DNA of 64,000 bases, taken from positions 1 through 64,000 of the forward strand of contig JAPSFT010000016.1 in assembly GCA_035063765.1 (NCBI GenBank). Reading direction: 5' to 3'. The stretch's first letter is position 1. Each line of letters opens with the position of its first letter. This stretch comes from Deltaproteobacteria bacterium. Lineage in GTDB: Bacteria > Myxococcota_A > UBA9160 > PR03. The notes under the pieces were generated by a model that worked only from the letters and a program-made list of their open reading frames with translations, searched no databases and was not told where the DNA came from. This document shows positions 1-10,466 of this stretch, in pieces. A program made the translations under genes and the position numbers.

Positions 1-3
1 AGC

Positions 4-93
4 GGGGACAGACCCGGCGATTCGGCGATTCTCTACGAGAATCGCCGAATCGCCGGGTCTGTCCCCTTTCGCCGAATCGCCGGGTCTGTCCCC
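4..93. repeat. REPIN-like palindrome with an extra half copy
   Basis: Bases 4-33 and 37-66 are exact reverse complements (30-base arms, 3-base loop). Each arm begins with GGGGACAGACCC followed by the doubled motif GGCGATTC. A third half copy in the same orientation as the right arm follows at about 67-93. The element ends just 3' of the SDR gene on the minus strand. The same arm sequence recurs at 36799-36884, so this is a dispersed family rather than a single terminator. Family knowledge: REP/REPIN elements are moved by REP-associated tyrosine transposases; no such gene is in this window. The left context is cut by the window edge. Confidence 0.8.
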
Positions 94-97
94 TCCG

Positions 98-886
98 TCA
101 GACCGCGGTCCAGCCGCCGTCGACGAGGAGGGTGTGGCCGGTGACGTAGCTCGAGGCGTCGGAGGCGAGGAAGAGGAGCGGGCCGACGAGCTCCTCGAGG
201 CGGCCCGGGCGGCCCATCGGGGTGCGCGAGCGCACCCACTTGAGGGCGCGCTCGTCGCCGAACATGCGCTCCGTCATCTCGGTGGGGAACCAGGCCGGTG
301 CGAGGGCGTTCACGCGCACGCCGCGCCGCGCCCACTGCGCCGCCAGCTCGCGCGTCAGGTTCACCACCCCGCCCTTCGACGCCGCGTAGCTCCCTTGCGG
401 GATCTGCCCGACGCCGACGACGCCGAGGATCGACGCCACGTTCACGATCGAGCCGCGGCCCGCCGCGAGCATCTCGCGCCCGAAGCGCTGCGCGCAGCGG
501 AAGCTGCCGACGAGGTTCACCTCGAGCGTCGCCCGGAAGGCCTCGACGGGCTCCTGCTCGGCCGGCAGCGGGTCGCCCAGCCCCGCGTTGTTGACGAGCA
601 CCTGGACCGGCCCGAGCCGCGCCGCCACCTCGCTGGCCAGGCGCTCGACCGACTCGTCGCAGGCGACGTCGCAGGCGAAGGCGTGCGCCTCCGCGCCGGC
701 GGCGCGCAGCCGCGCGGCGAGCTCCTCGAGGCGGTCCGTCCGCCGGGCCGCCAGCGCGACGCGCGCCCCCGCGGCGGCCAGCCCCTCGGCGAGCGCGACA
801 CCGATCCCCGACGAGGCGCCCGTCACGACCGCGACGCGCCCGTCGAGGCGGAACGCCCGGGTCGGATCCGCTCCCACACCCGTCAC
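98..886 (-). CDS. SDR family NAD(P)-dependent oxidoreductase
   Basis: This 262-residue protein is a classical short-chain dehydrogenase/reductase. It has a Rossmann TGASSGIG nucleotide-binding motif at residues 22-29, the NNAG motif at about 99-102, and the Ser-Tyr-Lys triad (S152, Y167, K171 in YAASK). The substrate cannot be read from sequence. The GTG start at 886 is chosen because it overlaps the stop of the upstream flavin reductase in a GTGA arrangement; the reading frame runs further upstream but that part has no SDR similarity. It is the last gene of an aldolase - flavin reductase - SDR group, and a REPIN-like element follows immediately. A ketoreductase or sugar/alcohol dehydrogenase role is possible. 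Confidence 0.88.
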   Translation of the reverse strand: MTGVGADPTRAFRLDGRVAVVTGASSGIGVALAEGLAAAGARVALAARRTDRLEELAARLRAAGAEAHAFACDVACDESVERLASEVAARLGPVQVLVNNAGLGDPLPAEQEPVEAFRATLEVNLVGSFRCAQRFGREMLAAGRGSIVNVASILGVVGVGQIPQGSYAASKGGVVNLTRELAAQWARRGVRVNALAPAWFPTEMTERMFGDERALKWVRSRTPMGRPGRLEELVGPLLFLASDASSYVTGHTLLVDGGWTAV

Positions 887-1374
887 GGGTCGAGCGGCGC
901 CAGCCGCCGGTAGGCGGCGTCGTGGTAGACCAGCGGCTCGCGTTCGGGATCGAACTCCGCCGCCTCCACCTGGCCGACGTAGATCACGTGGTCGCCGGCG
1001 TCGTGGGCGGCGACGGTGCGGCAGTCGAGGACCGCCACGGTGCCGGGCAGCCACGGTGCGCCGCTCGGCCCGGTGCGGCAGGCGAGACCCTCGAAGCGCA
1101 GCTCCTCGTTGCCGGAGAGCGCAAACTGGGCCGAGAGCGCGAACTGGTCCGCCGCGAGCACGTTGACGGCGAAGACGCCGGCCCGGGCGACCACGGGCAG
1201 GGTCAGCGCCTGCTTGTCGGCGCAGAACAGCACGAGCGGGGGCTCGAGCGACACCGCGCTGAAGGAGGACACGGTCATCCCCGCCACGTGCTCGCCGGCC
1301 CGCGTGGTCACGACGGTGACCCCGCTCGCCCAGCGGCGCAGCAGCGTCCGGAACTGCTGCGGGTCGACCGGCAA
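883..1374 (-). CDS. Flavin reductase family protein (FMN-binding split barrel)
   Basis: This 163-residue protein matches the flavin reductase-like split-barrel family, which binds FMN and passes reducing equivalents from NAD(P)H to flavin, often as the small component of two-component monooxygenases. Visible features are the N-terminal RRWASGVTVVTT segment, the SSFSAVSLEPPLVLFC segment that lines the flavin site in this family, and the C-terminal GDHVIYVGQV strand. It starts 4 bases after the aldolase stop and overlaps the SDR start by 4 bases, so the three are probably co-translated. A small internal duplication (QFALS twice) lies near residue 100. No monooxygenase partner is visible nearby, so its acceptor is unknown. 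Confidence 0.85.
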   Translation of the reverse strand: MPVDPQQFRTLLRRWASGVTVVTTRAGEHVAGMTVSSFSAVSLEPPLVLFCADKQALTLPVVARAGVFAVNVLAADQFALSAQFALSGNEELRFEGLACRTGPSGAPWLPGTVAVLDCRTVAAHDAGDHVIYVGQVEAAEFDPEREPLVYHDAAYRRLAPLDP

Positions 1375-1378
1375 GCCC

Positions 1379-2407
1379 CTAGGCCGCCTTCTCCATCGCC
1401 TCGGTGTAGCGGCCGTAGCGCGCTTCGCTGTTGAGGCGGGCCCGCTTGGCGAAGGCCTTCTGGCCCTCGGCGAGATTCTCCTGTTTCCCGCCCCAGGCCT
1501 TCAGCGCCGGCGCCTGCAGCGCTCGGCCGTACGAGAAGGAGAGCTGCCACGGGAAGCCGCCGATCCGGTTCATCTCGTTGAGATGCGCGGTGGCGAGCTC
1601 GTCGCTCTGGCCGCCCGAGAGGAATACGATCCCCGGCACGGCGGCCGGCACGACGCGCCGGAAGCAGCGGATCGTGCGCTCCGCCACCTCGCGCACGGAA
1701 GCCTGCGGCTTCGCCGCGTAGCCCGACAGCACCATGTTCGGCTTGAGCAGGATCTGCTCGAGCGGGACGCGGTGGCCGTAGAGGGCGTCGAAGACGAAGT
1801 GGAGCGTCCGCTCGGTCGCCGCGTCCGAGCGCGCGATCGAATGGTCGCCGTCCATCAGGATCTCGGGCTCCACGATCGGGACCAGGCCTTCCTCGACGCA
1901 CAGCGCGGCGAAGCGCGCGAGCGCGTCGGCGTTGGCGACGAGGCAGGCGTCGCTCGGCTTGCCCTCGGCGATCTCGATCACCGCGCGCCACTTCGTGAAG
2001 CGCGCGCCCAGGCCCCGGTAGTCGACCAGCCGCTGGCGCAGCCCGTCGAGCCCCTCGGTGATCTTCTCGTCGGCGCTGAAGGGCAGCTTCTGGGTGCCCT
2101 TGTCGACCTTGATCCCCGGGATGATGCCGCGCTTCTCGAGCAGCTTCGGCAGCGGCGTGCCGTCGGAGGCCTTCTGGCGGATCGTCTCGTCGTAGAGGAT
2201 CACGCCGCTGATGTGCTGCTCGCAGCCCGGGGTGGTGAAGAGCATCTCCCGGTAGTCGCGCCGGTTCTCCTCCGTCGACTCGACCCGGATCGAGTCGAAG
2301 CGCTTCTTGATCGTGCCCGTGCTCTCGTCGGCGGCGAGGATGCCCTTGCCGGGGGCGACCAGGGCCTGGGCGGTGGCTTCGAGCTCGTGACCTTCGGGGT
2401 GGCTCAT
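1379..2407 (-). CDS. fda: Class I fructose-bisphosphate aldolase
   Basis: The 342-residue product is a class I (Schiff-base) fructose-1,6-bisphosphate aldolase, which splits or forms FBP from glyceraldehyde-3-phosphate and DHAP in glycolysis and gluconeogenesis. The N-terminal KGILAADESTGTIKKRF signature, the WRAVIEI segment and the Schiff-base lysine at about K222 in LLKPNMVLSG are all present, and the length is normal. A GGAGG ribosome-binding site lies 5 bases ahead of the ATG at 2407. It leads a three-gene unit with a flavin reductase and an SDR, an unusual neighbourhood for a central-carbon enzyme. Class I aldolases of this eukaryote-like type occur sporadically in bacteria. Confidence 0.95.
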   Translation of the reverse strand: MSHPEGHELEATAQALVAPGKGILAADESTGTIKKRFDSIRVESTEENRRDYREMLFTTPGCEQHISGVILYDETIRQKASDGTPLPKLLEKRGIIPGIKVDKGTQKLPFSADEKITEGLDGLRQRLVDYRGLGARFTKWRAVIEIAEGKPSDACLVANADALARFAALCVEEGLVPIVEPEILMDGDHSIARSDAATERTLHFVFDALYGHRVPLEQILLKPNMVLSGYAAKPQASVREVAERTIRCFRRVVPAAVPGIVFLSGGQSDELATAHLNEMNRIGGFPWQLSFSYGRALQAPALKAWGGKQENLAEGQKAFAKRARLNSEARYGRYTEAMEKAA

Positions 2408-2509
2408 CGGGTCCTCCGGGATGCGTCTCGCGGTAGGTGGCGGAAAGGGGCGAGAAGGTATCGCCCGCCGCCGGCGCCGTCATGGCGCCTCGCCCCGCAG
2501 TCGGATGCA

Positions 2510-2543
2510 CGACGGGGGCGAGGCTCACGCCTCACCCCCGTCG
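2510..2543 (-). terminator. Hairpin terminator-like structure
   Basis: Bases 2510-2524 and 2529-2543 form a stem of 14 pairs with one A-C mismatch and a 4-base loop. It lies 3' of the small exported-protein gene that ends at 2596 and 5' of the aldolase gene, both on the minus strand. There is no T tract, so termination there is inferred from hairpin strength and position. It could instead be a leader structure of the aldolase mRNA. Confidence 0.5.
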
Positions 2544-2595
2544 GATCCGATCGGCTCCGCACCGCTTCGCCCGCGGCCGGGGCCTCCTGCCTCGG

Positions 2596-3030
2596 CTAGG
2601 GCTCCACCTTGCAGGCGGCGTTCTCGAGGATGTCCGGGTCGGGCTTGCCCGTCGCGTCGTCCATGAAGTCCGGCTGGTCCACCTTGTTGGCGAACTTGCC
2701 GTCCTTGTTCTCGGGATCGACGAGCCAGTACGCGATCACGGGCCGGTTGGTCTCGAGGTCGGTGAGCTGGGCCTTGCGGCCGTCCTTCGTGGCCACCGTG
2801 CCGGCCTTGTCCAGCACCGTTGCGGCCTGCTTCACCCGGAACTCGATCTCCTTCTTCGAGCTCCGGTCCTTGATCACCATCTTCGGTTCCGCGAGCGAGA
2901 TCAGGCAGCCCTCGGTCTTCTTGCGCCCGCCTTGCGCCGAAGCGTCGTACGAGGCGAGGCCGACCACCGCCAGGGCCAGGACGGGGGCGAGCCAGCGCCG
3001 GGCATGCGAACGCCGAACGATGAGCGACAT
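2596..3030 (-). CDS. Small exported protein of unknown function
   Basis: This 144-residue protein is not recognised as a named family. It starts with a positively charged n-region, a hydrophobic core and an ASAQ cleavage site near residue 33, typical of a Sec signal peptide, so the mature part is about 110 residues and periplasmic or secreted. The mature part alternates charged and hydrophobic residues (KMVIKDRSSKKEIEFRV), suggesting a small beta-barrel, and contains two cysteines. The ATG at 3030 is preferred because GGAGG precedes it by 9 bases; an upstream ATG at 3069 would push the signal sequence inward. It resembles in architecture, and weakly in sequence, the exported protein at 54409-54744. 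Confidence 0.7.
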   Translation of the reverse strand: MSLIVRRSHARRWLAPVLALAVVGLASYDASAQGGRKKTEGCLISLAEPKMVIKDRSSKKEIEFRVKQAATVLDKAGTVATKDGRKAQLTDLETNRPVIAYWLVDPENKDGKFANKVDQPDFMDDATGKPDPDILENAACKVEP

Positions 3031-3090
3031 CCAGCAATCCTCCGTGGAGACGTCCGATTGCCGGCCCATCCCCGGCCGGCGGCCGCGATC

Positions 3091-4479
3091 CTACACGCTC
3101 TCGGACGCCGGTGGAAAGGGGCGATTCGGCGGTGACCCGTCGGGATCGACCCGCGCGAGCACGAGATCCATCACGTTGGTGCCGGTCGGACCCGTCCGGA
3201 CCACGCCCCCGTCGGCGAGGAAGAAGGAATGGGAGTCGTGACGTGCCAGGGCGGCCTGCGCGTCGTGGCCCGCGGCCCGCGCCCGCGCTGTGGTCGTGCC
3301 GTCCACGCAGGCGCCCGCCGCGTCGGTCGGGCCGTCGCTGCCGTCGGTGCCGGCCGCGAGCAGGGTGACACCCTCGCAGCCCGCAAGCTCGAGCGCAGCG
3401 GCCAGGGCGAGCTCCTGGCTCCGGCCCCCGCGTCCGGCCGGCTCGCTCGCCGGGAGCGTGACGGTGGTCTCGCCGCCCGCGAGCAGCAGCGTCGGGGCGC
3501 GCGGGCGCAGGGAGGCTGCGAGCGCGGCGAGCCGGCGTCCCGCTTCGCGCGCTTCGCCGCGCAGCGCCTCCGGCAGCGGAACCACGGCGAGGCCGCGCTG
3601 CCGCGCGGCGGTGGTGGCGGCGGCGAGCGCCGTCGCGTTGCCCGCCAGCAGCGTCGTGCGCACGCGCTCGAAGCCCCCGGCACCGGGCTTCGGCGACTCG
3701 GGCCGCTCGCCGCGCACGCCGGCCTCGAGGTGCGCGCGAACGGCGGGCGGCAGCGCGGCCGCGAGCCCGCGTCCCGCGAGCACCGCGAGCGCGTCGGCGA
3801 AGCGCGTCGGGTCGGGCGAACACGGGCCCGAGCCGATCACGTCGAGGTGATCGCCCGGCACGTCCGAGATCGCGAGCACCTCGATGCGGCCCGCACGCGT
3901 GGCGCACGCGAGGCGGCCACCCGCCACCTCGACCAGGTGCTTGCGCACCGCGTTCACCTCGTCGATCGCCGCGCCCGACCCGAGCAGCACGCGGGTCACG
4001 GCGGCGAGGTCGGCGAGCGTGAGGCCGGGCAGCGGGCAGGCCAGCAGCGCCGAGGCGCCGCCCGAGAGCAGCACGACGAGCACGTCCTCGGGCTCGGTCG
4101 CCGCGGCCAGTGCGAGGAGCTCGTGCGCCGCGCTCTCGCTGCGCGCGTCGGGAACCGGGTGGCCCGCCTCGCGCACCGTCCAGCGCGCCGGCGGGAGCGC
4201 GCCGGCGGCACGCGCCGTCTCCGCGTGCCCGTCGCGGGTGACGAGCCAGCCGCGCGCGATCCGGGCCCCCGCAACCGCCTCGAGGCCCGCCGCCATCGCA
4301 GCTGCCGCCTTGCCCGCGGCCGCCACCACGAGTCGCGCGGGCTCCGGCACGCGCCGGCCGGCGATCGCCAGCGCGCCGTCCTGCTCGCACACCGCGTCGC
4401 GCACCAGGCGCTCGCCATGGACCGCGCCGAGCGCGGCGCGCAGCAGCGCCTCGAGCTCGGCGCGCGCGGCAGCGCTCAC
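3091..4479 (-). CDS. Glycerate 2-kinase (DUF4147/MOFRL family)
   Basis: The 462-residue protein has the two-domain layout of glycerate 2-kinases (GckA/TtuD type): an N-terminal DUF4147 domain with AAGKAAAAMA, GHPVPD, LLSGGASALL and GSGPCSPDPT motifs, and a C-terminal MOFRL domain with AGGETTVTL and RSQELALA. It phosphorylates D-glycerate to 2-phosphoglycerate using ATP, linking glycerate or hydroxypyruvate metabolism to lower glycolysis. The GTG start at 4479 overlaps the OmpA-lipoprotein stop by 4 bases (GTGA), so it is translationally coupled to the lon/OmpA transcript, an odd pairing of metabolism with proteostasis. Confidence 0.9.
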   Translation of the reverse strand: MSAAARAELEALLRAALGAVHGERLVRDAVCEQDGALAIAGRRVPEPARLVVAAAGKAAAAMAAGLEAVAGARIARGWLVTRDGHAETARAAGALPPARWTVREAGHPVPDARSESAAHELLALAAATEPEDVLVVLLSGGASALLACPLPGLTLADLAAVTRVLLGSGAAIDEVNAVRKHLVEVAGGRLACATRAGRIEVLAISDVPGDHLDVIGSGPCSPDPTRFADALAVLAGRGLAAALPPAVRAHLEAGVRGERPESPKPGAGGFERVRTTLLAGNATALAAATTAARQRGLAVVPLPEALRGEAREAGRRLAALAASLRPRAPTLLLAGGETTVTLPASEPAGRGGRSQELALAAALELAGCEGVTLLAAGTDGSDGPTDAAGACVDGTTTARARAAGHDAQAALARHDSHSFFLADGGVVRTGPTGTNVMDLVLARVDPDGSPPNRPFPPASESV

Positions 4480-5338
4480 GGGGCGGGCGGAGCGCCGGGG
4501 GCGGTATCCGGGGGGTCTGGCGCGGCCGGTGGCCCGGGCCGCTCCCGGCCCGGCTCGGCGGAGCTCCCTGGGACCGGCGTCGCCGGCCCCTCGGGCTCCG
4601 GGGCCGCGAAGCCCTCCGGCACCCGCGCGTCGGGCCGGGTGCCCGGTCGCGGGACCAGCCGGATCTCGATCCGCCGGTTCTCTGCGCGCGCCTCGGGCGA
4701 ATCACCGGGGACCAGCGGGTGGAACTCGCCGAGCGACACCGCAGCGAGTCGCTCCGGCGGCACGCCCGCCGCCGCCAGAGCGCGCACCACGCGGACCGCG
4801 CGGGCGGCGGCCAGGTCCCAGTTGGTCGGGTAGCGCGCGGCGAGCGCGCCCCGGATCGCGACGTCGTCGGTGTGGCCCTCCACGCGCACCTGGTAGTCCA
4901 GGTCCGCGAGCTGGGCACCGAGCCGGGCCAGCACCTGCTCGCCCTCGGGCGTGAGCTCCGCGGAGCCGGAGGCGAAGAGCGTCGCGGCGGGCAGCCGCGT
5001 GCGCAGGCCCTCGCGCAGGCGGTCGATCTGGATGCGCGCCGCGGCCAGGTCGGCCTCGAGGTCGCGTACCAGCCCCTCGTAGGTGGGCTGGAGCTCGTCG
5101 TAGCCGCGCGCCTTGGGACCCAGCTCGCGCTGCTGCTGCTCGAGGCGCTGGCGGGCCTCGTCGCGCTCCGCCCGCAGCGTGTCGTTCTCGGTGTAGAGCC
5201 GCTCGCGCTCGGCGTCCGCGCTCTCGCGCTCGGCCGCGAGGCGCTGGTTCAGCTCCGACACCGCCTGCTCGTGGGTCGCCGTGCTGACGCAGCCCGCGCC
5301 GAGGGCCGCCAGCGCAGCGAGGCCGACGGCAAAGCCCC

Positions 5339-5342
<4 letters not shown>
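4476..5342 (-). CDS. OmpA/MotB-family outer-membrane lipoprotein
   Basis: This 288-residue protein begins with a short hydrophobic signal ending in the lipobox LGAGC, so Cys18 should be lipidated. Residues about 25-75 form a charged heptad-rich coiled coil. Residues about 115-230 are an OmpA C-terminal-like peptidoglycan-binding domain, with FASGSAELTPEG, EGHTDD, NWDLAAARA and ENRRIEI motifs. The last 55 residues are Pro/Ala/Glu-rich and disordered. The ATG at 5342 overlaps the lon stop by 4 bases. The role is probably tethering the outer membrane to the cell wall. The coiled-coil plus MotB-like C-terminus is common in orphan OmpA proteins that are not flagellar stators. Confidence 0.88.
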
Positions 5343-7729
<2,387 letters not shown>

Positions 7730-7785
7730 CGGGGCCTCCGGCTCGTCGCCTCCCGCTTCGCCCGTCCGCCAGTTCGCGATCGCGC

Positions 7786-8202
7786 TCAGGATGGGTTCTC
7801 CACGTCGATCCGCCGCCGGCTGGCGGAGCGCTTGGGCAGGGTCACGCGCAGGAAGCCGTCCTCGATCTGTGCCGAGACGCGCTCGCGGTCGAAGGGGATC
7901 GCGATCCGCAGCGCTCGCTCGAAGGGTCCGAAGGCGACCTCCATCTGGTGCACGCGCTGGGCGTCGGCGTCGACGCGCGGCTCGCGCCGGCCGCGGATCC
8001 GCAGCACGTCGCCGTCCACCGAGACCTGCACCTCCGCGGACGTGACGCCGGCCAGCTCGAGCCGGACCACGATCGCCCGTTCGGTCTCGTAGACGTCGGC
8101 GGGCGGCTGCCAGCGGTCGCGACCCAGCCGCTCGGCGACGGGCCGCAGCCACTCGCCGAACAGCCCCTCACCGAACGGATCCCGTTCTCGCCGCGCTGCC
8201 AC
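7786..8202 (-). CDS. Hsp20/alpha-crystallin small heat-shock protein
   Basis: The product is a small heat-shock protein of about 138 residues. The alpha-crystallin domain runs from [20 protein letters not shown] to FLRVTLPK, including the VRLELAGV strand and the family A-x-x-x-n-GvL-like motif seen as [14 protein letters not shown]. Such proteins hold unfolding polypeptides for refolding by the DnaK system. The start is uncertain: GTG at 8202 leaves a 28-base gap after dnaK, while GTG at 8250 would add 16 arginine-rich residues and overlap the dnaK end by 20 bases. It lies between dnaK and lon on the same strand, consistent with a heat-shock operon. Confidence 0.88.
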   Translation of the reverse strand: MAARRERDPFGEGLFGEWLRPVAERLGRDRWQPPADVYETERAIVVRLELAGVTSAEVQVSVDGDVLRIRGRREPRVDADAQRVHQMEVAFGPFERALRIAIPFDRERVSAQIEDGFLRVTLPKRSASRRRIDVENPS

Positions 8203-8230
8203 GTCTCTTGCGATGCTCCGCGCCGCCCGC

Positions 8231-10183
8231 CTAGTTCGGGCGCTCGCCACCCTTCTCTTCGGTGTACTCGGCGTCGATCACGTCGCCGTCTCCCGAGCCG
8301 CCGCCGCCGCCGGCCGGAGCGGACGCGGGACCCGCGGCGCCGGCGCCATCGCCCGCGGTCTGGGCACGGTAGAGCAGCTCCGCGACGCCGTGCATCTCCT
8401 TCTCGACGCGCTGCCGGGCCGCGTCCATGCGGGCGGCGTCGTTGCTCTCGAGGTCCTTGCGCGCCTCCGCGAGCACACCCTCCGCGCGCACGCGCTCCGC
8501 TTCCGGCAGCTTGTCGCGGTTCTCGGCAAGGGTCTTGTCCGCCTGGTAGAGCAGCGAGTCGAGCTGGTTGTGCTTCTCGACCTGCTCGCGGCGCGCGTGA
8601 TCCTCGCTCGCGTGCGCCTCGGCGTCCTTGACCATGCGGTCGATCTCGTCCTTCTGGAGGCCGCCCGACCCCTCGATGCGGATCGACTGCTCCTTGCCGC
8701 TCGCCTTGTCCTTGGCGCCGACCGCGAGGATACCGTTGGCGTCGATGTCGAAGGTGACCTCGATCTGCGGCATGCCGCGCGGCGCCGGCGGGATCCCGTC
8801 GAGGATGAAGCGCCCGAGCTCGCGGTTGTAGGCCGCCATCTCGCGCTCGCCCTGGAGCACCCGGATCTCGACCTGCGGCTGGTTGTCGGCGGCCGTCGAG
8901 AAGGTCTGGCTGCGCTTGGTCGGGATCGTGGTGTTCTTCTCGATCAGCTTGGTCATGACGCCGCCCAGCGTCTCGATGCCGAGCGAGAGCGGGGTCACGT
9001 CGAGGAGCAGCACGTCGCGCACCTCGCCGGCCAGCACGCCGCCCTGGATGGCGGCGCCGACGGCGACCACCTCGTCGGGGTTCACGCCCTTGTGCGGCTC
9101 CTTGCCGAAGAACTCCTTCACCTTCTGCTGCACGAGCGGCATGCGGGTCGAGCCGCCCACCAGCACCACCTCGTCGATCTCGGACGCCTTCAGGCCGGCG
9201 TCCTGGAGCGCGATGCGGCACGGCTCGAGCGAGCGCTCGACCAGGTCGCCGACCAGCTGCTCGAGCTTCGCCCGGGTCAGCTTCAGGTTCAGGTGCTTCG
9301 GGCCGTTCTGGTCCGCGGTGATGAAAGGCAGGTTCACGTCGGTCTGCTGCGCGGTCGAGAGCTCGATCTTCGCCTTCTCGGCCGCCTCGCGCAGGCGCTG
9401 CATCGCCATCGGGTCCTTCGAGAGGTCGATGCCCTGGTCCTTCTTGAACTCGCCGCTCAGGTACTCGATCACCCGCTGGTCCAGGTTGTCGCCACCCAGA
9501 TGGGTGTCGCCATTGGTGGACTTCACCTCGACCACGTTCTCGCCCACCTCGAGGATCGAGATGTCGAAGGTCCCGCCACCGAAGTCGTAGACGGCGATCT
9601 TCTCGTCCTTCTGCTTGTCGAGGCCGTAGGCGAGCGCCGCGGCGGTCGGCTCGTTGATGATCCGGCGCACCCGCAGGCCGGCGATCTCGCCGGCGTCCTT
9701 CGTGGCCTGGCGCTGGGCGTCGTTGAAGTAGGCCGGCACCGTGATGACGGCGTCCGTCACCGTCTGCCCCAGGTAGGCCTCCGCCGAGGTCTTCAGCTTC
9801 TGGAGGATCCGCGCGGAGATCTCCTGGGGCGAGTACGCCTTGCCGTCGATCCGGATCGCGGCGCGGCCGTCGGGACCCTCGGCGACCTCGTAGGGCACGA
9901 GGCGGATCTCCTCCGGTACCTCCGCCTTGCGGCGGCCCATGAAGCGCTTGATCGAGTAGATCGTCCGGGTCGGGTTGGTCACCGCCTGGCGCTTGGCGGC
10001 GGCGCCAACCAGCCGCTCGTCGTCGCCGAACGCCACCACGGAGGGAGTCGTGCGGCCCCCTTCTTCGTTCGGGATCACGACCGGGCTGCCGGCTTCCATC
10101 ACGGCGACGACGGAGTTCGTCGTGCCGAGATCGATGCCGATGACCTTGCCGGAGCCGCCGGCGGAAGACCCAGGGGACGCCAT
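8231..10183 (-). CDS. dnaK: Molecular chaperone DnaK (Hsp70)
   Basis: The 650-residue product is a full-length Hsp70. The ATPase domain opens with [13 protein letters not shown] and contains [17 protein letters not shown] and [13 protein letters not shown]; the substrate-binding domain includes [15 protein letters not shown]; the C-terminus ends in an acidic EYTEEKGG tail. It refolds client proteins in ATP-driven cycles with DnaJ and GrpE, neither of which is in this window. The ATG at 10183 follows a GGAGGT ribosome-binding site; the longer frame upstream is noise. A short Gly/Ser N-terminal extension (residues 2-10) precedes the ATPase domain. It heads the dnaK-hsp20-lon transcript and is divergent from the T2SS operon. 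Confidence 0.97.
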   Translation of the reverse strand: MASPGSSAGGSGKVIGIDLGTTNSVVAVMEAGSPVVIPNEEGGRTTPSVVAFGDDERLVGAAAKRQAVTNPTRTIYSIKRFMGRRKAEVPEEIRLVPYEVAEGPDGRAAIRIDGKAYSPQEISARILQKLKTSAEAYLGQTVTDAVITVPAYFNDAQRQATKDAGEIAGLRVRRIINEPTAAALAYGLDKQKDEKIAVYDFGGGTFDISILEVGENVVEVKSTNGDTHLGGDNLDQRVIEYLSGEFKKDQGIDLSKDPMAMQRLREAAEKAKIELSTAQQTDVNLPFITADQNGPKHLNLKLTRAKLEQLVGDLVERSLEPCRIALQDAGLKASEIDEVVLVGGSTRMPLVQQKVKEFFGKEPHKGVNPDEVVAVGAAIQGGVLAGEVRDVLLLDVTPLSLGIETLGGVMTKLIEKNTTIPTKRSQTFSTAADNQPQVEIRVLQGEREMAAYNRELGRFILDGIPPAPRGMPQIEVTFDIDANGILAVGAKDKASGKEQSIRIEGSGGLQKDEIDRMVKDAEAHASEDHARREQVEKHNQLDSLLYQADKTLAENRDKLPEAERVRAEGVLAEARKDLESNDAARMDAARQRVEKEMHGVAELLYRAQTAGDGAGAAGPASAPAGGGGGSGDGDVIDAEYTEEKGGERPN

Positions 10184-10235
10184 TACGCACACCTCCAACG
10201 GCCTCGTCGCGAGGGACGGGGGAAAAGCGGCTGCG

Positions 10236-10264
10236 AACCTTGGGCCGGCGCTCGCCCCTGTCAA
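10236..10264 (-). promoter_or_regulatory. Candidate sigma-70-type promoter for dnaK
   Basis: On the minus strand a perfect TTGACA (10264-10259) is followed after 17 bases by AAGGTT (10241-10236), about 50 bases ahead of the dnaK ATG. The -35 match stands out in such GC-rich DNA, but the -10 matches the consensus poorly. No CIRCE element (TTAGCACTC-N9-GAGTGCTAA) is visible, so HrcA control is not indicated. Confidence 0.4.
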
Positions 10265-10343
10265 ACGGGATGCGCGCGGAGGCCATCGCCGATCCGCCCC
10301 TCCCCGCTGGGACAAGGGATCCGGGCGGGGGTCCGCGTCGCAG

Positions 10344-10401
10344 CCGCGGTGGTCTCATCAAGCCCGCGATTTCGCGGGCATTCCGTGAGGAACCACCGCG
10401 G
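10344..10401. repeat. Nested inverted repeats between dnaK and gspC
   Basis: An outer 10-base inverted repeat (CCGCGGTGGT at 10344-10353, ACCACCGCGG at 10392-10401) encloses an inner 8-base inverted repeat (GCCCGCGA at 10362-10369, TCGCGGGC at 10372-10379) with a 2-base loop. The set lies in the 283-base divergent region and its right arm sits just upstream of a TATACT box for gspC. It could be an operator or a transcript-insulating hairpin. No known regulator-binding consensus is recognised. The rest of 10184-10466 shows only the candidate dnaK and gspC promoters. Confidence 0.55.
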
Positions 10402-10412
10402 GGGAAGCGGGT

Positions 10413-10418
10413 TATACT
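10413..10418 (+). promoter_or_regulatory. Candidate -10 box for the gsp operon
   Basis: TATACT lies 48 bases ahead of the gspC ATG and matches the TATAAT consensus at five of six positions, unusual in this GC-rich region. No convincing -35 element is seen; the place where it would fall overlaps the right arm of the inverted repeat ending at 10401, which could allow repression or activator dependence. Confidence 0.33.
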
Positions 10419-10466
10419 GCGCGGGCTTCCGGGGGGTCCGATCGGGCCGATGAGCCGGTTTTCGCC

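Noticed and set aside
7730-8152. N-terminal extension of Lon into the hsp20 region
   Set aside because: The extra residues are Arg-rich noise antiparallel to no motif; a GGAGG site precedes the GTG at 7729.
8213-10453. Plus-strand open frame of about 746 codons antisense to dnaK
   Set aside because: Shadow of dnaK, with no start signal, repeats of L/V/H/D runs and no motif.
10184-10466. CIRCE element or sigma-32 promoter for dnaK
   Set aside because: No TTAGCACTC-N9-GAGTGCTAA and no CTTGAA...CCCCAT pairing is seen; only a TTGACA/AAGGTT pair and palindromes.
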